Source of the DNA: an uncultured Pelagibacteraceae bacterium
GTDB taxonomy: Bacteria; Pseudomonadota; Alphaproteobacteria; Pelagibacterales; Pelagibacteraceae
Assembly (NCBI GenBank): GCA_902595725.1
Contig: CACJRJ010000016.1
Span: 1-32,221, forward strand
Length of the DNA stretch: 32,221 nt
Reading direction: 5' to 3'
The notes under the pieces are model-generated. The model saw only the letters and a list, made by a program, of their open reading frames with translations. It had not been told where the DNA came from and did not search any database. The position numbers were made by a program, and so were the translations under genes. Within the stretch, counting starts at the first letter, position 1. Each line of letters begins with the position of its first letter. This document shows positions 20,516 to 29,963 of the stretch, piece after piece.

Positions 20516-21238
20516 ATGAGCTCTATAAACAAAAAAGAAATTGAAAAGTTTTCAAAAATAGCAGACGAATGGTGGGATATAGAAGGAAAGTTCAAGCCTT
20601 TACATAAATTTAATCCCTTAAGAATAAAATATATTAAAGATAGCGTAATTGCTCACTTCAAAATTAATTCGAAATTACAACCACTAAAAAATATTGAACT
20701 TTTAGATATTGGTTGTGGAGGAGGCCTCTTATCTGAACCAATGTGTAGATTGGGGGCCACAGTTACCGCTATAGATGCATCTCAAAAAAATATAGACGTT
20801 GCAAGCTATCATTCAAAAAAAAATAACTTAAAAATTAATTACTTATGTTCTTCACCAGAAAAAATAAATATAAATAAAAAATTTGATGTAATTTTAAATA
20901 TGGAGATTGTAGAACATGTTAATGACTTAAATTTTTTTTTAAAAAAAAGTACATTATTGCTAAAAAAAAATGGATTGATGTTTGTAGCTACTTTAAACAA
21001 AACACTTAAATCATACATGTTTGCTATAATTGGAGCTGAATATATATTAAATTGGCTTCCAATAGGAACACATGACTGGAATAAATTTGTAAAACCCAAA
21101 GATCTTATTTTTATAGCAAAAAAAAATAATCTAAAATTAATTAAAACAGAAGGAGTAAGTTTTAATGTACTAAAAAATGAGTGGTTAATTTCAAATGATG
21201 AGTCTGTAAATTACATTTCTAAGTTCAAAAAAGTTTAA
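20516..21238 (+). CDS. ubiG: Ubiquinone O-methyltransferase UbiG
   Basis: A 240-residue SAM-dependent methyltransferase that carries out both O-methylation steps of ubiquinone synthesis. Family marks are the N-terminal FSKIADEWWDIEGKFKPLHKFNPLRI, motif I LLDIGCGGGLLSEPM, and AIIGAEYILNWLPIGTHDW in the C-terminal half, which forms the membrane-contacting region. The length fits. The stop overlaps the convergent DUF1178 gene by 4 bases. Confidence 0.95.
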   Translation: MSSINKKEIEKFSKIADEWWDIEGKFKPLHKFNPLRIKYIKDSVIAHFKINSKLQPLKNIELLDIGCGGGLLSEPMCRLGATVTAIDASQKNIDVASYHSKKNNLKINYLCSSPEKININKKFDVILNMEIVEHVNDLNFFLKKSTLLLKKNGLMFVATLNKTLKSYMFAIIGAEYILNWLPIGTHDWNKFVKPKDLIFIAKKNNLKLIKTEGVSFNVLKNEWLISNDESVNYISKFKKV

Positions 21239-21660
21239 TTTTCATTATCGTTGATCCAAGGTATCATTTCTGTTTCAATTCCTTCCTCAGATAATTCTTT
21301 AATTTCATTGATTGATGCCTTACCATAGATTCCTTTGCTTCTTTTTTTATCATTATAATGTATTGATCTAGCTTCATATGAAAAATTGTCTCCAACATAA
21401 TCAAAATTATTTTTTATAAATTTTTTATATTTTTTTAATTTTTTCTTAACTTCTAGAAACTTTTTTGAATTTAAATTATTATTTTTAGTCTTATTATTAA
21501 TTATTGATGGTGACATTAATGATTTTTCAATTTTAACTGAATTACAATTTGGACAACTCAAAAGTTTATTTTTTTTTAATTTTTCAAATTCATTTGAAGT
21601 ACTAAACCAACTATCAAAATCTTTAATACAATTACTACAAAACAGCTTATATTTAATCAT
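21235..21660 (-). CDS. DUF1178 family protein
   Basis: A 141-residue protein of the DUF1178 family found across alphaproteobacteria. It begins MIKYKLFCSNCIKDFDSWF and has a second Cys pair, LSCPNCNS, so the N-terminal 45 residues can bind zinc as a small ribbon. The middle is lysine-rich, and the C-terminal part (DNFSYEARSIHYNDK, IYGKAS, IKELSEEGIE) is the conserved family tail. The function is not known. It is 39 bases downstream of argJ in the same direction and overlaps the end of ubiG by 4 bases. Confidence 0.87.
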   Translation of the reverse strand: MIKYKLFCSNCIKDFDSWFSTSNEFEKLKKNKLLSCPNCNSVKIEKSLMSPSIINNKTKNNNLNSKKFLEVKKKLKKYKKFIKNNFDYVGDNFSYEARSIHYNDKKRSKGIYGKASINEIKELSEEGIETEMIPWINDNEN

Positions 21661-21699
21661 TTTTAATATTTAATTATTAATTCATTTATTTCAATAACA

Positions 21700-23001
21700 C
21701 TAAGTTCTATAGTCTGAATTTATCTCAATGTATTTTTTTGTTAAATCCATAGTATACGAAGTAAATTCTTTTTTACCCAAATTTAAATTTATTAAAATAT
21801 CTATTTTTTCTTCTTTCATATAATTTGCTGCTTCTTTTTCTTCGTATGTGTTTGATAATTTACCATTTTCTATTATTAAAATATTTCCAAATTTGATTGA
21901 TAATTTATTCGGATTTAAGTTTACTTTGGATTTTCCAATTGCCATAATTACTCTACCCCAATTAGGATCTTCTCCAGCAATAGCCGTTTTTACTAACGGG
22001 GAATTTGCAATAGAAAAACATATTTTTTTTGCGTCCTCTTCAGTTTTACAATTTTTAACTTTAATAGTTATAAATTTTGATGCTCCTTCACCATCTGCCG
22101 CTACTCTTTTCGCAAGGTTTAAAAGAACTTTAAATAAAGCTGAGTCAAATCCAGTCAATTTATTATCTTTTATACTTTTCAAATTTGAGTTTTCAACTTC
22201 ACCTGTTGCAAATATAGAAACCATGTCATTAGTACTTGTGTCTCCATCACATGAAATTGCATTAAATGTTTTATCTATATTTTTTTTTAATAATTGTTTT
22301 AAAATATTTGACGAAATTTTTGCGTCTGTAAATATAAAACCTAATGTTGTTGCCATATTTGGATAAATCATGCCAGAACCTTTGGCAATTCCATAAATTT
22401 TTATTAATTTACTTCCAATGTAACATTCTTCCATTGCAATCTTTGGTTTTAAATCAGTCGTTAAAATCCCCATCGATGCTTTAATCCATATATATTTATT
22501 TTGGTTATATTTTATTTTATTTACTAAATCTGGTATAATTTTTTTTATTTTTTCTGTAGGAAAAATCTCACCTATCGTTCCAGTGCATGCAAATAAAATT
22601 TCATTTGGTTCAATTTTTTTTGGTTTTTCTTCATCATTTTTTTGCTTTTGTGTTAACTCTAGAGATAGATTCTCTGCTAATATTTTTAAACCTTTAAATC
22701 CTTCTTTGCCCGTAAAAGCATTTGCATTTCTAGTATTAATTAATAAAGCACTAATTTTTTTTTTATTTATTTTTAAATTCCATTTAATATTTTCTGAAAT
22801 TAACTTTGATTGAGTATAAACTGAAGCAAATGTAGCTCCATTTCTAAAATAAAACAAAACAACATCATCTCTTTTTTTTGAATATAAATTAGCAGAGCTA
22901 GTAGATATAGATACTCCGTCGAGATGATCAAGGTCTTGAAAATCACCCATTTTAGAGTTTTTATTTATTGAATTAAATAAATTATTTAGATTAATTACCA
23001 T
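21700..23001 (-). CDS. argJ: Glutamate N-acetyltransferase / amino-acid acetyltransferase ArgJ
   Basis: A 433-residue ornithine acetyltransferase. It moves the acetyl group from N-acetylornithine to glutamate in arginine synthesis. The self-cleavage site that creates the alpha and beta chains is at the Thr in the NMATTLGFIFTDA segment; upstream is KGSGMIYPN. The beta chain carries CDGDTSTNDMV. The C-terminus keeps GEDPNWGR. Whether it also uses acetyl-CoA (bifunctional) cannot be told by eye. An insert rich in Lys and Glu (about residues 118-130) is a little longer than in many homologues. It is divergent from secA across 71 bases. Confidence 0.94.
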   Translation of the reverse strand: MVINLNNLFNSINKNSKMGDFQDLDHLDGVSISTSSANLYSKKRDDVVLFYFRNGATFASVYTQSKLISENIKWNLKINKKKISALLINTRNANAFTGKEGFKGLKILAENLSLELTQKQKNDEEKPKKIEPNEILFACTGTIGEIFPTEKIKKIIPDLVNKIKYNQNKYIWIKASMGILTTDLKPKIAMEECYIGSKLIKIYGIAKGSGMIYPNMATTLGFIFTDAKISSNILKQLLKKNIDKTFNAISCDGDTSTNDMVSIFATGEVENSNLKSIKDNKLTGFDSALFKVLLNLAKRVAADGEGASKFITIKVKNCKTEEDAKKICFSIANSPLVKTAIAGEDPNWGRVIMAIGKSKVNLNPNKLSIKFGNILIIENGKLSNTYEEKEAANYMKEEKIDILINLNLGKKEFTSYTMDLTKKYIEINSDYRT

Positions 23002-23072
23002 GCTATTTAAAAATTTGATTTAGCTACTATATTAAACCTTAAATTTAAATTATAAAACAATATACTTATTAA

Positions 23073-25616
23073 ATGCTCAATCCACTAAAATTTTTATCAA
23101 AAATTATTAAATCTAGTAACCAAAAAGAGCTGGAAAGATTAAATAAAATTACAAAAAAAATTAATGATTTAGAAGATCAAATAAAAAATTTAGAAGATGG
23201 GTCTTTTCCACAAAAAACTAAAGATTTAATAGAAAAAATTGAAAATCGAGTTTCTTTGGAAGAAATACTTCCTGAAGCATTTGCTTTAGTAAGAGAAGCG
23301 TCTAGAAGAATAAATAATGAACGTCACTTTGATATTCAAATGGTGGGTGGGATTGTTCTTCATGAAAATAAAATAGCAGAAATGAAAACTGGAGAAGGTA
23401 AAACGCTGACAATTACTCTAGCAGCTTATTTAAATGCATTAACAAAAAAAGGTGTCCATATAGTTACAGTTAATGATTATCTTGCAAAAAGAGACTGCGA
23501 AAATATGAAAGGAATTTATAATTTCTTAGGTCTTACTGCTGGATATATAAATAATGACCAAACCGACGAGGAGAGAAAGATAAATTATGATTGTGATATT
23601 ACCTATGCAACAAATAGTGAATTAGGATTCGATTACCTAAGAGATAATATGAAGTTTTCTTTTGATTCCATGGTTCAACGTGGTCATAACTATGTAATAG
23701 TAGATGAAATTGACTCATGTTTAATCGATGAAGCAAGAACCCCTTTGATTATTTCAGGAGGAGTTGAGGATAAAACAAATTTATATATTGCTGTAAATAA
23801 ATTGGTTAAACATTTAAAAAAAGAAGATTTTGAAATTGATGAAAAAGACAAAAACGTTCTACTAACAAATCAAGGAATAGATAATATAGAAAAAATCTTT
23901 TCAGATGCCGGCATACTTAAAAATAATAATTTTTATGATCCAGATAATTTAAATTTAGTTCATCATGTTAACCAAGCACTGCGAGCTAATCATTTATATT
24001 TGAATGGTAAAGATTATATTGTTAAAGATGGTCAAATAATTATTATCGATGAACAAACTGGAAGGCAATTACCGGGAAGAAGATTTGGTGATGGTCTTCA
24101 TCAAAGTATTGAAGCAAAAGAGAAAGTTGAAGTGCAGAACGAGAATCAAACCTTAGCCTCTATAACATATCAGAATTATTTTAAACTTTACTCAAAGCTT
24201 GCGGGATGCACGGGAACAGCGGCAACAGAATCTGAAGAATTTTACGAAATTTATGGACTTCCAGTAGTTGCTATTCCCACAAACAAAAAAATGATACGGC
24301 AAGATTGGAATGATCAAATATTCAGATCATTAAAAGAAAAAGATGAAGCAATTATAAAAAAAATAAGTGAATGTAATAAAAAAGGCCAACCTTTATTAGT
24401 TTTTACTGCAAATATAAATAAATCAGAGCACTATTCAGAATTATTAAAAAAAGAAGGAATAGAACACACAGTATTAAATGCAAAAAACCATGAAAGAGAA
24501 GCTGATATTATTGCAAATGCGGGTAAGAAGAATTCATTAATTATAACAACAAGTATTTCTGGAAGAGGTGTTGATATAAAGCTAGGAGGAAAAAATCTAA
24601 AAGAAAATAGTGATAAAGAAGAAATTAAATCATTAGGTGGTTTGTTTGTAATTGGAACAGAGAGGATGGAAAGTCGAAGAGTTGATAATCAAGCAAGAGG
24701 ACGTTCAGGAAGACAAGGGGATGAAGGAAGTTCAATATTTTTTGTTAGTCTCGAAGATGATTTAATGAGGATTTTTGGATCTGAATCAATGAACAATATT
24801 CTTGAAAAGCTTGGTCTAAAAGATGGTGAAAGTATTGATCACCCATGGATAAACAAAGCACTAGAAAGAGCTCAACAGAAAGTTGAGTCTAGAAATTTTG
24901 ATGTAAGAAAAACTTTACTTAAATTTGACAATGTTCTTAATGATCAGAGAAAAGTTATTTTTGGTCAACGAAATAATATAATTGGTAGCAAAAATGCTTT
25001 TGATTATTCAGATGAATTTTTGGGAGAAATTATAATTAGATTGAAAGATTTAAAAAAACTGAATTTATCAAAGGATAAAAATAGCGAACAAACCAATCAA
25101 ATAAAATCTATTTTAGGAAATTCTTTTGAAGATAATGAAATCAAGTCCCTCTTAGACTTTAATGAAGAAAAGTTTGAAAAAGAAATTAAAGATAGGTTTT
25201 TAAAAAAAAGAGATGAAAGAAAGTCAATTTTGGGTGAAGAACAAGCATTAAATTTAGAAAAAAGATTATTGTTACAGATCATTGACCAGAGCTGGAAATC
25301 GCACATTCAATATTTAGAACAACTGAGAGGAGTTATAGGTTTAAGATCTTATGGTAATAAAGATCCCTTAATAGAATACAAAAAAGAAGCATTCTCTTTA
25401 TTTGAAAATTTATTAAATAAACTTAAAACTGATTTAATTACAGTTCTATTAAATCTTAAAATTGTTGAACAGAACAGGCAAAGTGAAAATGAAATTAAAA
25501 AACAAGAATTTAATAAAAAAGACTTAGAAAGACTTGCAAATAAGAAAATAGGAAGAAATGAGCCTTGTCCCTGTAAATCAGGAAAAAAATTTAAATACTG
25601 TTGTGGTGCTTTATAA
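23073..25616 (+). CDS. secA: Preprotein translocase ATPase SecA
   Basis: An 847-residue SecA, the motor that drives proteins through SecYEG. The Walker A motif MKTGEGKT is at residues 104-111. DEIDSCLIDEARTPL holds the Walker B region, and YITYATNSELGFDYLRDNM-like helicase sequence is intact. The second helicase domain has TTSISGRGVDIKLGG and QARGRSGRQGD. The C-terminus ends in the zinc-binding tail NEPCPCKSGKKFKYCCG, which binds SecB or the ribosome. The protein is slightly shorter than the 901-residue E. coli form, mainly in the linker before the tail. The stop overlaps that of convergent accA by 6 bases. Confidence 0.97.
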   Translation: MLNPLKFLSKIIKSSNQKELERLNKITKKINDLEDQIKNLEDGSFPQKTKDLIEKIENRVSLEEILPEAFALVREASRRINNERHFDIQMVGGIVLHENKIAEMKTGEGKTLTITLAAYLNALTKKGVHIVTVNDYLAKRDCENMKGIYNFLGLTAGYINNDQTDEERKINYDCDITYATNSELGFDYLRDNMKFSFDSMVQRGHNYVIVDEIDSCLIDEARTPLIISGGVEDKTNLYIAVNKLVKHLKKEDFEIDEKDKNVLLTNQGIDNIEKIFSDAGILKNNNFYDPDNLNLVHHVNQALRANHLYLNGKDYIVKDGQIIIIDEQTGRQLPGRRFGDGLHQSIEAKEKVEVQNENQTLASITYQNYFKLYSKLAGCTGTAATESEEFYEIYGLPVVAIPTNKKMIRQDWNDQIFRSLKEKDEAIIKKISECNKKGQPLLVFTANINKSEHYSELLKKEGIEHTVLNAKNHEREADIIANAGKKNSLIITTSISGRGVDIKLGGKNLKENSDKEEIKSLGGLFVIGTERMESRRVDNQARGRSGRQGDEGSSIFFVSLEDDLMRIFGSESMNNILEKLGLKDGESIDHPWINKALERAQQKVESRNFDVRKTLLKFDNVLNDQRKVIFGQRNNIIGSKNAFDYSDEFLGEIIIRLKDLKKLNLSKDKNSEQTNQIKSILGNSFEDNEIKSLLDFNEEKFEKEIKDRFLKKRDERKSILGEEQALNLEKRLLLQIIDQSWKSHIQYLEQLRGVIGLRSYGNKDPLIEYKKEAFSLFENLLNKLKTDLITVLLNLKIVEQNRQSENEIKKQEFNKKDLERLANKKIGRNEPCPCKSGKKFKYCCGAL

Positions 25617-26714
25617 AAATAATAAAGAAATTGTTAAAGTTAAAATTATGAAGCAAGTTAAAATATGAATTTTATATTTAGAGAATTTTTTTATAAATAT
25701 ATTTAAGTAACTAGTTTTCATAGATAATTTATCAGTTGTTTCATCAGTACTAATAAATCCTTTACTTCTTCCAATCGATAAAAATTTGTTTTTTCTATGC
25801 AATAGAATCTGATCACTAATCATGTTATCAAAAAAATCTAAATTTTTTTTAATTGAATTTTTCACATTTTCTATAATTAAATCTCTATCCCTATGTGCTC
25901 CACCTACAGGCTCTGAAATAATTTCGTCAATTATTTTTAAATCAAAAAGATCTTTAGATGATAATTTCATTGCTTTAGAAGCCTCTAGAGTTTTTTTAGG
26001 GTCTCTCCATAATATAGTAGCACATCCCTCTGGTGATATTACTGAGTATATTGCATTTTCTAACATTAAAACTTTATTAGAAGAAGCCAAAGCTATTGCA
26101 CCTCCTGATCCACCTTCTCCAATAATTACTGATATTGTTGGGACAGTTAATTCCATACAGCACTCTATTGATCTAGCAATTGCTTCTGCTTGACCTCTTT
26201 CTTCCGCTCCAACTCCCGGGTAAGCTCCTGGAGTATCTATAAATGAAATTACAGGAATTTTAAATTTATTTGCAAGTCTCATTAGTCTTATTGTTTTTCT
26301 ATAACCCTCAGGCCTCATCATTCCAAAATTTCTCTCAATTCTTGTTTCAAGGTCCTCGCCCTTTTCTTGTCCAATTACTAAAACCGATTTTTTCTCAAAT
26401 TTTGCAAACCCACATATTACTGATTGATCTTCGCCATAAAATCTATCACCAGCGAGAGAAATAAAATCTTCAAAAAGGTTATCTATAAAATACTTTGCTT
26501 TAGGTCTATCTTCGTGTCGAGCAACAAGAGTTGTTTGCCAAGGATCCAAGTTAGAATAAATGTCTTTCAACCTTATATCTATCTCATTTTGAATTTTCGA
26601 AATATTTTGAGTATCAACTTCTGATAGGCCTTCTTGGTTATATGGATCTTTAAGTTTATCGAGTTCTACTTCTAAATTTTTAATTTCAGTTTCAAAATTT
26701 AAATAGTTTTTCAT
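25611..26714 (-). CDS. accA: Acetyl-CoA carboxylase carboxyltransferase subunit alpha, with hydrophobic C-terminal tail
   Basis: The first 320 residues are a normal AccA, the alpha subunit of the carboxyltransferase that makes malonyl-CoA for fatty acid synthesis. The N-terminal helix, SLAGDRFYGED, MMRPEGYRKTIRLM, FIDTPGAYPGVGAEERGQ and IIGEGGSGGAIAL are all present. E. coli AccA is 319 residues long; this one is 367. The extra 47 residues (321-367) end in a lysine-rich stretch and then about 18 hydrophobic residues (ILTCFIILTLTISLLFL), which look like a single membrane anchor. The frame is continuous and ends 6 bases into the end of convergent secA. The tail may hold the enzyme at the inner membrane, or may be a chance extension after loss of the original stop. 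Confidence 0.94.
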   Translation of the reverse strand: MKNYLNFETEIKNLEVELDKLKDPYNQEGLSEVDTQNISKIQNEIDIRLKDIYSNLDPWQTTLVARHEDRPKAKYFIDNLFEDFISLAGDRFYGEDQSVICGFAKFEKKSVLVIGQEKGEDLETRIERNFGMMRPEGYRKTIRLMRLANKFKIPVISFIDTPGAYPGVGAEERGQAEAIARSIECCMELTVPTISVIIGEGGSGGAIALASSNKVLMLENAIYSVISPEGCATILWRDPKKTLEASKAMKLSSKDLFDLKIIDEIISEPVGGAHRDRDLIIENVKNSIKKNLDFFDNMISDQILLHRKNKFLSIGRSKGFISTDETTDKLSMKTSYLNIFIKKFSKYKIHILTCFIILTLTISLLFL

Positions 26715-26789
26715 ACTTTCTTTTCTTACAGTGTTTATAAAGCAAAAAAAGGCAATAAAATGGTAAATTTTTAAATTATTAATTATAAA

Positions 26790-26819
26790 TTGACTATTTT
26801 ATAACCAAAAAGTTATATT
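26790..26819 (+). promoter_or_regulatory. Likely glcB promoter
   Basis: TTGACT (26790-26795) and TATATT (26814-26819) are separated by 18 bases, close to the sigma-70 consensus. Transcription would start near 26826 and leave an untranslated leader of only about 27 bases before the ATG at 26853. That is too short for a riboswitch. Confidence 0.5.
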
Positions 26820-26852
26820 GAATACTAATAAAGACTTTTGCAAATTACCATA

Positions 26853-29027
26853 ATGAAAGAAAAGTACTTAAAAATCAAAAATCTATCAATTTCAGAAAAT
26901 TTAGCAAATTTTATAAATAAAGAATTGTTGCCTGGAACTAACATTAATAAGAAAAGATTTTGGAATGGCTTTGATAAATGTGTTCACGAACTTGCACCTA
27001 AAAATAGAAAACTACTTCAAAAAAGAGAAAGATTACAAAAAGCAATTGACGCATTACACATAGATAAAAAAAACAATAAATTAAATTTAAAAAAATATAC
27101 CAAATTTTTAATAAAAATTGGGTACTTAAAAAAACCTGGAACAAACTTTAAAATTAAAACTAAGAACATTGATACAGAAATATCAAGTATATGTGGCCCC
27201 CAGTTAGTTTGTCCTGTTTCAAATGCAAGATTTTTATTAAATGCAGCCAATGCAAGATGGGTAAGTTTGTATGATAGCTTATATGGAACAGATGTAATTC
27301 CAGAAACTGGTGGCGCAGTGAAAGGAAAAACTTACAATCCAATAAGAGGAAAAAAAGTGATTGAATACTCTAGAATACTATTGGATAAGTTTGTACCTTT
27401 AAAAAAACAAAGTTGGCAAGACTTAAAAAAAATTCCAGAAATTAAAAATAATAAAATAAATTTAAAACTTAAAAATCCTAACCAGTTTGTAGGTTATAAT
27501 AAAAAAAAAAATAAGATTAGCTCTCTTCTATTTATTAATAATGGTCTGCATATTGATATTTTATTTGATCAAGATGACAAAATGGAAATTAATAATCCAG
27601 AAGGTAATCAAGACAAAATTAAAATACATGATATTTTTTTGGAATCAGCAATATCTACTATTTGCGATCATGAAGATAGTGTCGCCGCTGTAGATGCTGA
27701 AGATAAAGTTCTAGGATATAAAAATTGGCTTGGTTTAATGAAGGGAGATCTAAAAGTAGAATTTATTAAGAATGGCAAAAAAAAATCGAGAAAATTAAAT
27801 TTAGATAGAAACTATATTTCCTCGAAAGGAAAAAAATTAATTCTGCACGGAAGATCTTTATTATTGAATAGAAATGTAGGACATCTAATGACAAATCCAG
27901 CTATTCTTTTAAAAGATGGGTCCGAATGTCCTGAAGGAATACTTGATGCTTTTGTAACTTCTCTTGCATGCTTGCACGATTTTAAAAAAAAAGGAAATTC
28001 CAGAGTTAATTCTATTTATATAGTTAAACCTAAAATGCACGGACCCGAAGAATGTGATTTTACTAATTTAATATTTGGAAAAGTTGAAAAAGTTTTAAAT
28101 TTAAAAAAGAATCAGATTCTTTGTGGAATTATGGATGAAGAAAGAAGAACATCAATTAATTTAAAAGAATGTATCAGAGCTTTAAAAAATAGAGTTTTTT
28201 TTATAAATACTGGTTTTTTAGATAGAACTGGAGATGAAATTCATACATCGATGGAAGTTGGACCAATGATTAAAAAAGGTGAAATGAAATCATCTAAATG
28301 GATAAGAGCATACGAAAATAACAATGTAGACATTGGATTGAAATGTGGCTTTTCAGGTAAATGCCAGATTGGTAAAGGCATGTATCCTGCGCCAGATTTA
28401 ATGGGTGAAATGATGAAACAAAAAATTGTTCATCCTTTATCAGGAGCTAATTGTGCGTGGGTACCATCTCCAACTGCCGCTGCATTGCATGTTCTACATT
28501 ACCATGAAGTTGACGTATTTGCTAAACAAAGAGAATTATCAAAAAGAAAAATTGCAAAACTATCTGATCTTTTAACTATCCCAGTGGCAAAAAAACCTGA
28601 TTGGTCTATGGAAGAAATTACAAAAGAATTAAAAAATAATGCACAAGGTATTTTGGGATATGTAGTTAGATGGGTAGATCAATCTGTTGGCTGTTCAAAA
28701 GTACCAGATATTAACGGTATTGGTTTAATGGAAGACAGAGCCACCTGCCGAATAAGCAGTCAACACATTGCTAATTGGCTTCACCATGGAATATGCAGCA
28801 AGAAACATGTTTTAGAAATTATGAAAAAAATGGCTAAAGTTGTAGATAATCAAAATTTGAAAGATCCAAGTATGAAAGGCCATTCTCCTTATATACCAAT
28901 GTCGGATAACTTCGCTAAGTCAATCGCTTTTAAAGCTGCTTGTGAACTTGTATTTCATGGAAAAACTCAGCCATCAGGCTATACTGAGCCGATTCTTCAT
29001 CTTAATAGACTTCTGAAAAAAAATTAA
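26853..29027 (+). CDS. glcB: Malate synthase G
   Basis: A 724-residue malate synthase of the G isoform, which joins glyoxylate and acetyl-CoA to give malate. Conserved blocks include SICDHEDSVAAVDAEDK, the catalytic Arg region GIMDEERRTSINL, RVFFINTGFLDRTGDEIHTSMEVGPM, and the catalytic Asp in GLMEDRATCRISSQHIANWL. The length is that of the E. coli enzyme. I take the ATG at 26853: a TTG 15 bases earlier would add only five residues (MQITI) and would sit closer to the promoter. No clear Shine-Dalgarno sequence precedes it. The stop lies 7 bases from the end of convergent recR. Confidence 0.96.
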   Translation: MKEKYLKIKNLSISENLANFINKELLPGTNINKKRFWNGFDKCVHELAPKNRKLLQKRERLQKAIDALHIDKKNNKLNLKKYTKFLIKIGYLKKPGTNFKIKTKNIDTEISSICGPQLVCPVSNARFLLNAANARWVSLYDSLYGTDVIPETGGAVKGKTYNPIRGKKVIEYSRILLDKFVPLKKQSWQDLKKIPEIKNNKINLKLKNPNQFVGYNKKKNKISSLLFINNGLHIDILFDQDDKMEINNPEGNQDKIKIHDIFLESAISTICDHEDSVAAVDAEDKVLGYKNWLGLMKGDLKVEFIKNGKKKSRKLNLDRNYISSKGKKLILHGRSLLLNRNVGHLMTNPAILLKDGSECPEGILDAFVTSLACLHDFKKKGNSRVNSIYIVKPKMHGPEECDFTNLIFGKVEKVLNLKKNQILCGIMDEERRTSINLKECIRALKNRVFFINTGFLDRTGDEIHTSMEVGPMIKKGEMKSSKWIRAYENNNVDIGLKCGFSGKCQIGKGMYPAPDLMGEMMKQKIVHPLSGANCAWVPSPTAAALHVLHYHEVDVFAKQRELSKRKIAKLSDLLTIPVAKKPDWSMEEITKELKNNAQGILGYVVRWVDQSVGCSKVPDINGIGLMEDRATCRISSQHIANWLHHGICSKKHVLEIMKKMAKVVDNQNLKDPSMKGHSPYIPMSDNFAKSIAFKAACELVFHGKTQPSGYTEPILHLNRLLKKN

Positions 29028-29034
29028 TTTTTAA

Positions 29035-29640
29035 TTACTTTTTAAAACCTTGTCTATTTTTAAAAGCTGATATTAATGTACCATCGTCTAAATTTTCTAT
29101 CTCTCCACCAACAGGTAGACCTTGTGCAAGTTTTGAAATTTTTACATTAGTATTTTTTAAACTATCTTGAATGTAAAATGCAGTTGTTTGACCTTCTACT
29201 GTTGCACTAGTTGCTAAAATTACTTCCTCTATGTTATCTTTTTTAATTCTATCAACCAAAGAATTGATTAGTAAATCTTCTTTTTTTTCGTTAGTTGAGG
29301 AGGAAATTGTTCCACCAAGAATATGAAAATAACCTTGATATACACTGGAAGCTTCTATGCTCCATTGATCAGCTATATTTTCTACTATACAAATTTTATT
29401 GTATTTATTTTTATTATTTTCACAATTATTACAACCATTTACATTTGATTTTAAAGAACCACAATTCTTGCATCTAGAAATACTTTTATATACTTCAGTC
29501 AAAGTCTTTGTTATCGGCTTAACTAATTCCTCCCTATTATTAATTAATTTTAATACTATTCTTTTTGCTGATTTTGGTCCTAGTCCAGGAAGTTTAGATA
29601 TCAATTTAATTAATTCATCAATTTCAGAAATATTTTGCAT
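29035..29640 (-). CDS. recR: Recombination protein RecR
   Basis: A 201-residue RecR, which loads RecA at gaps with RecF/RecO. The N-terminal helix-hairpin-helix is KLPGLGPKSAKRIVLKL, the four-cysteine zinc finger is CKNCGSLKSNVNGCNNC, and the Toprim domain begins ICIVENIADQWSIE with GGTISS and LATSATVEGQTTAFYI further on. It is last in the conserved ffs-dnaX-ybaB-recR order, 5 bases after ybaB. Confidence 0.96.
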   Translation of the reverse strand: MQNISEIDELIKLISKLPGLGPKSAKRIVLKLINNREELVKPITKTLTEVYKSISRCKNCGSLKSNVNGCNNCENNKNKYNKICIVENIADQWSIEASSVYQGYFHILGGTISSSTNEKKEDLLINSLVDRIKKDNIEEVILATSATVEGQTTAFYIQDSLKNTNVKISKLAQGLPVGGEIENLDDGTLISAFKNRQGFKK

Positions 29641-29645
29641 TTAAA

Positions 29646-29963
29646 TTACAATGGAAATTTAAAATCTGGTATTCCAAAACCACCAGTTGCCTTAGAAATT
29701 TCTTCTGATGTTTTGAACTTTAATTGAGATTTAGCATTATTATGGGCTGCCTTAATTAAATCTTCAATTATAGTTTTATCTTCTTTTAAAATTTCTGGCG
29801 AAATATATATTTCAACAATTTCTCCTTCTCCATTAAGAGTAATTTTAACTGAATTTCCTCCAGATATACCTGTTGCATTTATATTTTTAATTTTTTCTTG
29901 GCTCTCCTTCATTTTAATTTCGAGTTCTTTAGCCTTGTCTAAAATTTTATTAAAATCAGTCAT
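29646..29963 (-). CDS. ybaB: YbaB/EbfC family nucleoid-associated protein
   Basis: A 105-residue protein of the YbaB/EbfC family, which binds DNA as a dimer. The coiled N-terminal helix (KILDKAKELEIKMKESQEKIKNI) is followed by VKITLNGEGEIVEIYISPEIL and the C-terminal helix. I choose the ATG at 29963, which shares one base with the dnaX stop (TGATG); the frame could also begin one codon earlier at a TTG. The gene sits between dnaX and recR, as in most bacteria. Confidence 0.94.
   Translation of the reverse strand: MTDFNKILDKAKELEIKMKESQEKIKNINATGISGGNSVKITLNGEGEIVEIYISPEILKEDKTIIEDLIKAAHNNAKSQLKFKTSEEISKATGGFGIPDFKFPL

Noticed and set aside
26838-26852. TTG start for malate synthase
   Set aside because: It adds only five residues before an ATG that opens the conserved N-terminus, and has no ribosome-binding site to favour it.
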